Shown here one piece after another: positions 1 to 11,050 of a stretch of DNA of 64,000 nt (its first letter is position 1; each line of letters starts with the position of its first letter). The notes below the pieces were generated by a model, which saw only the letters and a program-made list of their open reading frames with translations, was not told the origin of the DNA and searched no databases. The position numbers and the translations under genes were made by a program. The stretch comes from Ampelocalamus luodianensis (Eukaryota; Streptophyta; Magnoliopsida; Poales; Poaceae): positions 87,051,020-87,115,019 of the forward strand of contig CM070634.1 in the NCBI GenBank assembly GCA_036346255.1, in the 5' to 3' direction.

Positions 1-71
1 AGGATATGAACGCCCAAGGAGCGAGCCAACTAGCTGAATTCAAGCCTCGAGTTAACTAACAAGGGACAACG

Positions 72-73
<2 letters not shown>

Positions 74-131
<58 letters not shown>
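74..131. repeat. (TA)n microsatellite
   Basis: A pure TA dinucleotide run of about 58 bases. It lies just to the left of the CACTA terminal region and may mark where that element was broken or captured. Confidence 0.97.
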
Positions 132-134
<3 letters not shown>

Positions 135-165
135 GCTGGTTTTAAAGGCACAAGCACCCACTGCT

Positions 166-447
166 TGGAGACTTTATAGAGAAAGATCATCACAGACGGT
201 TTCATTTATAAACGTCTCGTGATACATCGACTATCACGAGCGGTTTTATCTACAAACCGTCAGGATGACAAAACTATCACGCAGCGGTTACGAGTTAATA
301 ACCGTTTGTGATAGTCTGCATTACAGATGGTTTAAAAATCGTCTGTGATGACCTCATGTCATCACTAACCCATAAACTCAGACGGCTCACGAAATCGTCT
401 GTGATGACATTTTTGAACAGTCTGTGAAGACCTTTTCTGTAGTAGTG
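166..447 (-). mobile_element. CACTA (En/Spm) transposon terminus
   Basis: Read on the minus strand, the segment begins at 447 with CACTACTACAGAAAAGG, the typical start of a grass CACTA element. It is followed by many copies, in both orientations, of a subterminal motif close to TCACAGACGGTTT. Subterminal repeats of this kind are transposase-binding sites in the family. Only this end is in the window. No matching second end is visible to the left, so the element either continues off the window or was truncated next to the TA tract. No coding sequence is visible. Confidence 0.75.
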
Positions 448-2200
448 AATCGAAACAAACTCTCCCCCAAGTGGGAAGATCTTTACATAATGGTTGAAGT
501 AAGTCGACCGAGCTCAGTACGACTAGCAATGAAGGATGGTAGAGTTCTATCCAACTCGTGAAACATAGACTAGCTAAGGAAATTCTATGTGTAAGAAATT
601 ACTTATTATTAATAAAGTTAATGTTGTTTCCCATTATTTATTGTTATCATATTTATTTTATGAGTGAGATACGAGTTCTTTCTCTAGTGACTTCAAACAC
701 GTGGTATGCCTTAAACTGGTTGTACAAGGGTAACATAATCTAGTCGAAGTCTGTCCTCTATGTAGGTATTGCCCGCTCGAAGGAGCTTCCTAGCGTCGTT
801 CCATCCCTAACTCATATTGTCAATACAAGGAATACTACGTCCAAATAGTGACAGAGAATACTCAGACAAATTCTTCCACTGTTTCCTTAGTACTTTTCTC
901 TTAACTAAGCAAACAGACGTGGGCTAGAATAAGTTATACTTATAACTTTTTTTTACCTTAGTCTCTTTATACATGTGGATTTTTTTTGTTTTTAGGAAAT
1001 TACTAACAGATGGAAATAAGAAAATTTGCATGAATATGGAGATTTAAATTAAATTCATCAAAAGTCTTACAAGGTTCTTTACATAAAGAGCTTTTACAAA
1101 ATGAACTACTCTTCAAAGCCACCAGACTGGTTGCTGGTCGAAGGAGATCCAACTTGCATGTCGTTGACAACTTTCCTCCCGGCTGGCCTAGCTTCTTCAA
1201 TGAATGTTTTGGCCTCTTAAGTACGGTCAAAGTCCACTTCGACTGGGAGAAAGTTGAGACTACGGTCGATAGCCTTGAGTTTTGCCAAGGCAAAACACAC
1301 TCCATTCTTGACAACATCCTTCATTGATTTGGTCTGGTTGCTCTTCAGAGTGGACACCGGCTCCTAGAGGGTCCCAACTTGCTAGCCAAGGCAATTAACA
1401 TGCCTGACCAGGTCATTACACGGAGGCTGAACCACCATTAGGCAAGGCAGATTGTGAGTCGCGGGATTCGGGATGGAGAAGGACAGACGCGGGATCGGAC
1501 ACCACGGGGGGGAGAAGAATTCACACAAGACGCGACTGGGAGCGATGCAGCATCGCTTGTTAATGTTGTATTGCTGGGCTTCAACATATCATGGGCGTCG
1601 CCGAGCGAGCAACGATCTATTGGGCCGTGCTGACTACTCTTGACAATTGGGCTGTGCCACTCCACTCGTCTTGGGCCTAGCCGCGGCATGCGAGAGCGGA
1701 GCAACGCCAATGTAGGAGGCCGAGAGTTGGGCTGGAACTAAGGGTCCGGGGTTCATAGCTTTTGGGCCGGGGGTGAACACATAGTGTATATGGGCTGATC
1801 TACACTAAATTTTTTTGGACCCGGTGTCCCGTGACACCGGTTGGGCCTATCGGGTGCCGCCCCTGCTTCCATGTAAGGGTTTGTGCATATATCTCTCGAT
1901 AGATTCCCCCATTTGATCAAGATCCAACCATGGATCTCCTCTCTCCTCCCCCACATGTATAAGCCTACACTATTGCCACCTACGCGTGAAACCTAACTTG
2001 ACACGTTGATTTCTCTTCCCAGCCGACCTCCACGTCACTTGCCTCCATTTCCCGACCTCTGAGTTCACTATTGATAGCCACACTCCCTCCCTCGAGAACC
2101 AAGATTAGGGGAAACATATCCTCCGCATTAAAGGTCTAAATGTAAAGGATAAGCAATCCGGTGCAATAGGAGTATATCTCAACTGTCCGATCAAAATCCA
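448..2200. other. Intergenic, no recognisable gene
   Basis: No convincing gene or bounded repeat was found. A minus-strand stretch at about 1020-1330 reads for some distance without stops and faintly resembles the non-catalytic part of a retroelement polyprotein, but it has no diagnostic motif. 1440-1960 has mixed GC-rich grass intergenic composition. I cannot assign either part. Confidence 0.4.
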
Positions 2201-2748
2201 ATGACTCCGATTAAGTGCTACAGTCAGCGCAGCAGAAAAAAAAACACCCAACATTTAACGAGCACTGTTGTTACAGCGATGTACGTTAGATATATAGCTG
2301 ATTTATAGCACTGTAGCGACCGCGTTTTTCTTTGAACCCTGAAGCCCAACAGTGGTGAGGTGAAACCGATCCTAACTGAAATGAAGCTTGCTGAAGATGA
2401 TGCCACCACCGTTGTCGGGGCATGGATCCCAAGGCGCATATATACCAAGGTCAGCAATTCGACTAAACCCAAATCCCACGTCCAACCCCCAACTTATCAA
2501 ACCCCTGCAGTCTCAAAACAAATTAGATTACAGACACGGACTCAATAAACATCACAGGACCTCAAGTCACGACATATTGGAACCTTTGCTTTACTCTGTC
2601 ACCAACCAATCCGATCTCCATCAAAACAGAGGCATCTGCAAACATAAAAAAAAAGTTCTGACTCCTCTGCTTCCTACTGACAACTATTACCCACACGGCC
2701 ACTCCGTGGGACCCACCACGCAGCAGAGATGTGTCAGGAAAACATTGC

Positions 2749-2767
2749 ATCGATCGATCGATCGATC
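2749..2767. repeat. (ATCG)n short repeat in BRX-like promoter
   Basis: About four and a half copies of the self-complementary tetramer ATCG, some 285 bases upstream of the BRX-like start codon. It is a simple repeat with no inferred function. Confidence 0.85.
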
Positions 2768-2939
2768 TTTATCAATGCAGCAGCAGCAGATATGTTTTTT
2801 CCCCCACTTGGCTTGTGCGCCTCCTGCGTTAACACCAGATCCTAATCCGCCATTAATGCCCTTGACTCGAGCTCGAGATCAGAGGAGAGGTGTACGTAAC
2901 CACGTCTTAGTCCGTGTGTACTATACGTGCGAGCCTCCA

Positions 2940-2947
2940 TTTATAAA
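2940..2947 (+). promoter_or_regulatory. TATA box of the BRX-like gene
   Basis: TTTATAAA lies 105 bases upstream of the ATG at 3052. Plant TATA boxes usually sit about 30 bases before the start site, so transcription would begin near 2975 and leave a 5' UTR of about 75 bases. The pyrimidine-rich stretch between the two sites is typical of a grass 5' UTR. Promoter function is inferred from position only. Confidence 0.6.
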
Positions 2948-3051
2948 CGCACGCCGACGCCGCTCTCGGTTTATCTCTTTCTAGGACTATCTGTTGCTAT
3001 CACCGCGCGTCCGTCACTGAGCGAGGCGCGTGCTCACCGGAGGCGGAGGGG

Positions 3052-6000
3052 ATGCTCACGTGCATCGCGTGCTCGAAACAGCTCGCCGGCGGCGTCGGGC
3101 CGCCGCTGCACGAGCCGCCGGAGGACGACGACGCCGTAGATGCCGGCGGCGTCAGCGGTGCGGCGACGCCCAGCACGCGGCAGGCCATCAAGGCGCTCAC
3201 CGCGCAGGTGGGTTCTCAGGACTGTGTTTGCTCTCGCGAGCGGAGTTCTACTTGAAATGCCGAAACTTTTTTTCTTGTTCTGCTAATCAATCCAAGGGAA
3301 AGGCTTATTTTGGTTCTAAAGGTGCTTAATTTTATTTTTCAAATGTACCTTTTTTTAATCATGAACTGGAAACAGACACAAGGTTGTCCAATTTAGGTGA
3401 TTTAAGTTCTTGGGATTTTTCAATTTGTTGAAATTTGTCTGCAAGGCTCAAGCTTTCTAGCATTTGGAATCTTGTTTCGATGTCGTAATCATCAGATCGG
3501 GTGGGAATCGGGCGTTTGAATTGACGGGAGCTTTTCCTGGGTTCAGATCAAGGACATGGCGCTGAAAGCGTCGGGCGCGTACCGGCACTGCAAGCCCTGC
3601 GCCGGCTCGTCGGCGGGGGCTTCGCGGCGGCACCACGCGTACCAACACCACGGGGGCAGCGGCTTCGGGGACTCCGACACGGCCTCGGGCTCGGAGCGCT
3701 TCCACTACACGTACCGGCATGCCGCGAGCTCGGCGGCCTCGACGCCGCGGTTGCGCAGCGGCGGCGGCGCACTGTCAAGCGGGGACGCTACGCCGTCCAT
3801 GAGCGCGCGCACCGACTTCCCCGCCGGCGACGAGCAGAACGACGACGACGAGATGGTGTCATGCGGCGGCGGCAAGGAGGAGGACGCGAAGGAGTGGGTG
3901 GCGCAGGTGGAGCCCGGCGTTCTCATCACCTTCGTCTCACTGCCGCAAGGTGGCAACGACCTTAAACGCATCCGATTCAGGTATGTTCTTGCGCCTACTT
4001 GAGCTAATATTTGCATTTTAAGTGCATAACTCGGTTCCTTGATTGGAGAAGATCCTATTGCCGAGTTTTTTTTTGAACAAATGTGATTGAAATTTTGGTT
4101 CGTCCTGCATATGAACAGAACAAGGTTTGTGAGATTTGGTTGAAAATTTGCAGATAGATGAGACAAAAAATTCTGTTTGGGAGCTTCTCCTGAACTTGCT
4201 TTCACTGAAGATGCGAACGTGACAAAAAAGAGAGAGGGTAGTTTGACCCCGAATACAGCGCATATCTGCTACACTTTTATCCTCGTTCCTATGCAACATC
4301 ATTACCTTGCGCGTTCGCTAAATATTAAATCCCTTGTTATTTTCGATTTACTATTGGGTAAGCTCGGAGGGGAACAATCTGGTGCATTGTTAATGGCAAT
4401 TACTTTAGAAAATGATACTTCTTTCATTGTCAACTCTATGACAGAGAGCCTCATTTAACCCCTCACGTGCCGCAGCCAGGTCGAAGTCTAGATGTGTCGC
4501 ATGCATGTTGTAGAGTCGGTGGATTTAGAATTTTAAGCCATACATTATAGAGGTTAAGGGATCGCATCAGTTGCCCACCATAGAGGTGTAGAAGCTCCAG
4601 TGTATTAACTGGCTGTGAATTTGAACTTACCAGTACTATGTGGGGCAAGTCCAGCTTGCACATTTGCACTATGGGCTATCCATGTCATACATTTGTAGTA
4701 CTTGAGTCTGGAGATGCTGCTTCCCCTCCAGGAAGAGGTAATATTATTATGGGATAGAGACAGGAGAGGCCCACAAGCCACATCTCATTTGGGTGGTCAA
4801 TAAAGAAGCTAAATGGAAAGAGAGCAATGAAACAAAAAAGTGAAAGTTCTGCTCCTCTATCTTCTTTCGCCATTTGTTATATAGAAATGGTTGGTGTTGG
4901 CTTGTGGTCTTAGTAATATGTAGTTGGGTCCCTCCACACCGGCTTATCAGGGGAGTCATCCAAACTGGACCTCTGATTGGCAGCATTTTTTCTAATATAT
5001 AGACCTCTGGTTCCAATGGTGCTAACCTCATAATCAGATCTTACAAATCACTATTGCAAACTTAATTTAGACACTATAAAAGAAAAATGGGCATGTATAA
5101 ATTTGCTCATTATAAATTTGTAGTGTTTAGATTGAGTTTATAATGGTTGTTTTAAGATTTGTATGTAAGCATAGTTGTATTGTTAAAATAAGATTCTTGT
5201 GAGGTGTTCCTCATGGCCAGCTTTGTCGTTAGCCCCCACTGATAGTATTAGACATAGAATACTATTTTATGGATGAAACACAAGCTGGATCTTAAGATGG
5301 GTGCAGGTGTTCTTGTTATTTTGTTCATTGGTTCTAGATCTAAGGCAAGTAGGGACATTTTAGAATTTGGTAATGTGTGGAACTGTGGATCCATGGTTGG
5401 GTTTGGTAACATTGGTTTGACTTCCAGTGATGTCATGGGATGCATTATTTTTCATTCCATTGAGCGTGTCGATCAGTTGATTAAGCGTTTTAGATCTACC
5501 GAGCTACCTGTTGGCATAGCCACTTGTGCTGCGCAGTTGATTGTGAATTTCTGTTACAACTATGTGTTGAATGGGGCATGGGCAACACAGTAAATTGCTA
5601 GCAGTGGGCCATCTGAATTGCATCCTCTCTCCCATGGTACCTTAGCATGATATTGATATACAATCATGACAGGAATGGAATAACTTCCAATTCTTGCTTT
5701 ACAAATCTTTTTCTAACGTTATAAGGAAATTTTAGCCATCTAGGGCTCTCCATTTTAAATGATGTCCCATATTTTGGAAAATGTATTTAGGTCTCCATCA
5801 GTTCTGTATTTACATTGCCAGGTGAAGTTGGTTGGTTGTTCACTGTATCAGTTGAACCTAGGGTGTTGCTAAACAAATTTTTTTAGAACTTAATTTTTTC
5901 TTGATATGGATGTGAGCAAATAGAACTCCTCAAATCAAGATGTAAGTGTAACTCAAGAAACTATATGTCAGGTATCCATCATTATTTCCGTGAGAACACA

Positions 6001-7841
6001 GGCATAAATCGTGATTTATGAGTCAAAAAAACTGATGCAAGGGAATAGCATCAATTTTGGACTGTTAAGTTGTGGAATGAATTCGTACATCTGATTGACC
6101 TATTTGGCATTTGTAATTTATCTATGTTCCTTCTTTCTCAAGTCCATATTAGTTCGTTCTTGGTAAAATTGATCTCTGCATAACATTTTTCATTGGGAGA
6201 CTACTGCAAGTTGCCATGTACATAATTGTTGTATGGTATAGCTTATGTATAGTTTTCTGTGAGGATATCACATTTTCCTAGTCTGATCTGGGAAGTATAA
6301 GTAACCAAGGCAAACACTTTATTCCATCTACTACGAAGGATATCCGCTGCCATGATCCTTGTGTATTTATCGTCTTTTCTCTTAGATGCTTATGTGCTGA
6401 CTTGATTCTCATGCATTTGTTAACTCCTCTCAGCTATGTGTTAAATGATTATGTAGATTACTAAGTTCTATAGGTATAGCCTGTGGTTTATCTCTTCACT
6501 ACTCATTGTGTGATTATGTACACGAAAAGTGACAGTTTAGATCTTTCTTTTGTGTGCTTTGTGTAATATAGTGCTTTGCACAAGATACTAATCTAAAATG
6601 CAAACATATACCAACTAAATTGAAAGTGCATTCATAGACAAGGCAGGCAATATTGACAAAATGTACATTTGCATATGAATATGCATGCTTGCTTATCTTT
6701 TCCTATGATAAGTTGTTTGCAGCTGTAATTTACCATGTGTGACTTCTATTTTTTTAATGGAATGTTGTATGATAGCCGTGAGATGTTCAACAAATGGCAA
6801 GCACAAAGGTGGTGGGCTGAGAATTATGACAAAGTTATGGAACTTTACAATGTCCGGAGGTTTAACCATCAAACTGTTCCTCTCCCCATTACTCCAAAAT
6901 CTGAAGTTGAGGTGAGAAGTACTGAATTTGTCCTTAGCTATTACTTGATTTATCCTTCTTAGCTATTTCAATAACTACAAATCTGTCTTGTAGTGTGACA
7001 TGTACATTGTTCCATGACCATTGTTCCATGACCATTGTTTCCTACAGAGTTCCAAGGAGGACAGCCCAGTAACACCACCACTCGACAAGGAGCGACTACC
7101 TCGATCTTTGCACAGACCAATATCAGGTGGTGGAGCGATGGGTTACTCTTCATCAGATTCTCTTGAGCACCATTCAAACCACTACTGTAATGGCCACCAC
7201 CAAGACCGTCATCATGGGCACCAGTGCTATGATTCAGTGGGCCTGGCATCAACACCAAAGCTGTCAAGTATAAGTGGAGCCAAGACAGAGACCTCATCAA
7301 TGGATGCATCAACGAGGACAAGCTCATCTCCTGAAGAGGTCGACAGATCAGGTGAGCTCTCAGTGTCTATCAGCAATGCAAGCGACCAAGAGAGGGAATG
7401 GGTCGAGGAAGACGAGCCTGGTGTATATATTACCATTCGGGCTTTGCCTGGTGGCATCAGAGAACTCCGCCGTGTTCGATTCAGGTTTGTCTTCGATCCT
7501 GCTTCTATTAGCTTTCTTTGTAAGCAGGTAGTCTTGAGTTTGTGGGTGGTCCATAAGGCACTAAATTTGCAAAGTAAAAAATGAGTAGCTTTTAGTCATC
7601 TGAACTGCTGAGCATGTATTAGGCAGGAAGTAAGAAGAACAATCTAATCCTAACTGTGCAAATTCAGTGAAATGATTTGACTTGCCCATGTTGAGACTTA
7701 TTTTTAATAGTATGTACATGACCATGAAACTTATTTTTTTGTTACGACTCTTCTGATTGTAGCCGAGAGAGGTTCAGCGAGATGCATGCCAGGCTATGGT
7801 GGGAAGAGAACCGAGCGAGGATACACGAACAGTACCTCTGA
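3052..7841 (+). CDS. BREVIS RADIX-like (BRX family) protein, 5 exons
   Basis: Exons are 3052-3207, 3547-3980, 6776-6911, 7048-7484 and 7763-7841, giving 413 aa. Every junction is GT-AG, and the phases (0, 2, 0, 2) stay consistent to the stop. The N terminus MLTCIACSKQ and the following KDMALK segment (residues 54-59) are BRX-family hallmarks. Two BRX domains are visible, at about residues 167-222 (EWV...RIRFSREMFNKW...NYDKVMELYN) and 358-413 (EWV...RVRFSRERFSEM...IHEQYL), and the second ends the protein as in the family. Each domain is split by an intron at the same RF-S codon, consistent with an ancient internal duplication. In Arabidopsis, BRX proteins are plasma-membrane and nuclear regulators of auxin-linked protophloem and root growth and of stomatal polarity. 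The two domains mediate protein-protein contacts. A role in this plant is inferred from family only. Intron 2 is long (2795 bases). Which grass BRXL paralogue this is cannot be decided here. Confidence 0.95.
3981..6775 (+). other. Long intron 2 of the BRX-like gene
   Basis: A 2.8-kb AT-rich intron bounded by GTATGT and a GATAG acceptor. I found no complete transposon with clear inverted repeats and target duplication in it, and no nested gene. A stretch at 5270-5590 reads without stops on the plus strand but resembles nothing I know and is probably chance. Confidence 0.7.
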
Positions 7842-8257
7842 GAAGAAAACGCACATTAAAACAACACAAAGAACTGCTGCTTCTTCAACAGGAGCTGTTC
7901 ATCCATGCTGTACATTTGGCGCTAACACTGCGTCCTCTCTGGCAGCAGTCGAGTTCGATACTAATTATGTATCAGTGTAAGCATGTGAGGTTAAGGGTTT
8001 GTTTCAACTATACTAACCTAGGCTCTGGCTGTGTGGCAATCCACATTTTTTTACACGGTTTTGTTTTTAGTTTGGACAGGAAGTTTCTGTTGAGGAACTC
8101 AGAGGATGTTTAGCCTAGAAATACCGTTTGTCCTGAACCTGCAGTTTGCGAAAACCAAAGGTGTTCTTTCAAGTTCCATATACTCGGTTTATTCTTCTCT
8201 TCAATTCTAACTGGTTGCTCTGCAATATTACTCCATGTTATGGTCTAGTCGCACTCG
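7842..8257 (+). other. Probable 3' UTR and downstream flank of the BRX-like gene
   Basis: About 415 bases of non-coding sequence follow the stop codon before the AT-rich repeat that starts near 8258. No strong AATAAA signal is visible inside it, so the polyadenylation site is not placed. Confidence 0.45.
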
Positions 8258-8496
8258 ATTTTTTTTTTAATAAACCATTTTTAATCATTTTACACAAATA
8301 AATTAGGACTTATTTTTCTTTATAGAAATAACCGCCGATCGTTGGCCCACTAGCCGACTAGACCCAATTACGTGGTGAGCTAGCGATTTGAGCCCAGTTG
8401 GCCCACAATCGCGGACACGTCGCTTAGTCGTGCCTCCATCGTACGACTGGCAGCGCTCGACGCTAGTCATGCCATGCTGTCACGTCTAAGTGCCAA

Positions 8497-8584
8497 TATG
8501 AATTCACTCGCATGACAGAAAGAGGGGGGGTAGGAGAGCGTATGAATTCACTCGCATGACAGAAAGAGGAGAGGTAGGAGAGCG
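8497..8584. repeat. Two-copy 44-bp tandem repeat
   Basis: A 44-base unit beginning TATGAATTCACTCGC and ending TAGGAGAGCG occurs twice back to back (8497-8540 and 8541-8584). The copies differ only in the central purine run. Confidence 0.9.
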
Positions 8585-9174
8585 TTGGCAGCAAAGAGGG
8601 AAGGGGAAGGGAGAGGAGAGGGGATGGGAGGAGAATGAGACGGCTCTTGGCTCGACGTGTCTATGTGTACTTGTCCTTTTCTAGTGAGTCCGTTGTGCTT
8701 ATGTAATTTGTCGATCATTTCGATAAAAGTATGTTAGGTTAGCAACAATAAACATAGCTTAGTGGTGGAACTATAGTTTGTAGTTGTAGATCGGCAATTT
8801 TAAGATTAATGTCGCGTATAGTGTTACAATATATGATATTTATGTATTTATTATAGCGGAAAAAAGTTAGGGTACATCCATTAATAGATCGATTATTGAA
8901 AGACCTAGGCTGCTTAGATTTAGATCCATAAGACCTAGGGATACAGATTTTAGGTTCTTTATATATTTTAAATTTAATTGAACATTTGCGGTCGTATTTT
9001 TATAATTTAATTGAAACAAAGAGTATTTTCATATGCATGGTACGATTTGGTTTTCGTTAGACTTGGCGTAGCATGCTTAATTAGCATTTGTTCTAAATAT
9101 CCGGAGTCGTGTGTCACATATGTCAGGTCAACACTCGTTGGAAGCCTTACTCAACATGAGCGGGAAAGACACTG

Positions 9175-9294
9175 ATGGTCCTTGATTCCCCTATTGCACC
9201 GAAGATTATTTTGGATGAGTACAGTCCTGAAAAAGACCTTGGGGCTAAGTACTGTGAGACCTGTGCGAAGGCCCATGCCCACAAGGGGGAGTAG
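9175..9294 (+). other. Short orphan reading frame, 39 aa, unrecognised
   Basis: An ATG at about 9175 opens a short frame that reads LDSPIAPKIILDEYSP and later KYCETCAKAHAHKGE before TAG. It looks protein-like (a CETC cysteine pair with nearby histidines), but it is too short to be a gene on its own. It lies inside the possible Mutator-like element, so it may be a captured exon remnant. I do not recognise the parent protein. Confidence 0.25.
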
Positions 9295-10069
9295 GACGTA
9301 TGTCCGCAAACCTAAGTTGAATTACATCCATCAAGTATTTTCCTTTCTAAAAGTTTGTGTTTGTATCTTAATTGTAGTTCGGATCTAATGTTTGTGCATG
9401 TAGCAATTTGTACCGTAAGAATAGTCAGACAAACATATGCACCTAGCCAGACCCTACGCACCATGTAATTCAGAACTTCATGGTCAAGTGTTATACTAGG
9501 CTTGCAATCTCATCTACGTTGCTCCATTCTCGTCTCGCTCAAACCAAAGCTTACAAAATATTTTGCCAAATTTTGGATTATTTGTGTGGAAACTTAAAAG
9601 GGTGAACATCCACATAAAATGATTAAAACATGACATATTTACAAACAATTGCAATCAGAATGACAATTATTCACAAACAACTCTTCCAACCATTTAATTT
9701 AGTAAAATTGAAGCTAAATTTATTTAAATTATTTCTTAAAAAAACAGTCTACTGTCACCGGATGAGAACGCAACTAGACTCAGTCGCCGGCCTGATCTGC
9801 GACTAGCCTCAATTGTGTTTTGGCCCAACAACTGTGCCAGGCATGGGTCTTCGCGCCACCAGCTCATGACTGAGACACATCCCTAGTTGCATTTCCATCG
9901 CGCGACTATGCCTAGTATGTTAGCTAATTGTTGGGCTACCAAGCGATTAGGCGCAGTCATGCAGTGGTCTAGCGATTGTGGGTTATTTTGTCAAAATATT
10001 AAAATGTGGTTTATTTATGTATTTTTTTAAATAAATGGTTTATTTTGGAAAAAAATTAAGTTGTACTCA

Positions 10070-11050
10070 AGCTCACCAAATGCAAGTTTCTAGATAGGGA
10101 GTACACTATTATACTGAACATGGACGAACTTTCGCGAAGAAACTATCCAATGGCACAAGTTGCAGAAAGTAAGCCATAAAGCAAAGCGTCGTGTGACCAG
10201 CAAATAACGAAGCAAGTTGGTACTAAGTGCCGAAATAATCGGATGAAATGGTGCTATCGTGGCTCGCAACCACTTCGTAATGTGTTGATAGCTACGCGAG
10301 GGAACAAAGTATGAGAGGAATAAAAAAACAGAGAAAGAAGAGCAAAGGCAACGCAAAGCAGCAAATAGCAATTACGTCCATGTCACGCACATCAGGAATC
10401 GAAGACCCTATTATCGGGTTGAAACAACTCAAAATTTTAGGTTTTCAAAACTTTTTGTGTTTTTGGCTTGAATTAGTTTTCCCTTCCCAATTTGGAAATT
10501 TCCCTCCAAAACCCGCTTTCCCTTTTCTCCTTTCCGCTTTTCCCAACCCGAAAACATTTTCTTCTCCATGCTCTTTCTCCCTTGTCTCCTCCTTCCTCTT
10601 CACGTCGCACCGCCTGGACCCTTCTTCGTCTTTGCCCCGTCACCACCTTCTACTGCCTTTGTCTTCGCCACCTCACCCTGCCTTCCCCTTCCCCGACGCC
10701 AATCGTGCGCACCCACGCGCCGTGCACACCTTTGCCCAGTCCCTGGCGCTACCGCCCCATTCCGACGATAAAAGCCCCAAAGCCTGAGCCAAATGCATCA
10801 CCACTATTGACTGAAACTCAACACCACCATCATTCTTCCCCAGAGTCGGCCAATTCCGAGAATTTCCGCCGCCACTGTTCTTCTTCCCTGGTAAGGCCCG
10901 AGGTAAATTCGTCACCTCTGTTGCTTCCCCTCCCTGCTACCTCCAGCGCTAGCTCCCTCTCGCCCCATCGAAGCTTTTCCCCACCATCCCCCACTCCATC
11001 CTTGCCCCTAGCTCGCCGACGTCGAGCTCCTCCTCCGCGCCACCCACTGC
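10070..11050. other. CT-rich unclassified repeat, left part (broken by a solo LTR)
   Basis: From about 10450 the plus strand is rich in C and T and resembles the transcribed leader part of a grass LTR retrotransposon, but I see no terminal repeats, primer site or retroviral domain. The same composition resumes at 14331 after the inserted solo LTR, so the two flanks were once continuous. The long proline- and serine-rich frames here look compositional. Confidence 0.4.
11046..11050. repeat. Target-site duplication (left), ACTGC
   Basis: The five bases ACTGC occur directly before TGAAAGATCTAG at 11051 and again directly after CTTACA at 14331-14335. This is the length expected for LTR-retrotransposon integration. 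Confidence 0.8.

Larger units (their letters stand above)
8258..10060. mobile_element. Possible Mutator-like element with long inverted termini
   Basis: The left end (8268 on: AATAAACCATTTTTAA, then an ATAAATTA-rich stretch and a GGCCCACTAG-like stretch) is similar to the right end read in reverse from about 10047 (AATAAACCATTTATTTAA, then ATAAAT and a TAGACCACTG-like stretch). The inverted similarity covers roughly 80-100 bases and is diverged. Possible 9-bp flanks are TCGCACTCG (8249-8257) and TTGTACTCA (10061-10069), which match at only 6 of 9 positions. No transposase is visible. The element class and ends are tentative. Confidence 0.35.

Noticed and set aside
1003..1317. Possible gag-like frame on minus
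   Set aside because: Only faint resemblance, without a diagnostic motif. Listed only as unassigned sequence.
2388..2984. 198-codon frame upstream of the BRX-like gene
   Set aside because: It overlaps the TATA box and promoter and contains homopolymer and ATCG repeats. No domain is recognisable.
5273..5593. 106-codon frame inside BRX intron 2
   Set aside because: No homology, no splice signals around it, and it lies within a clean GT-AG intron.
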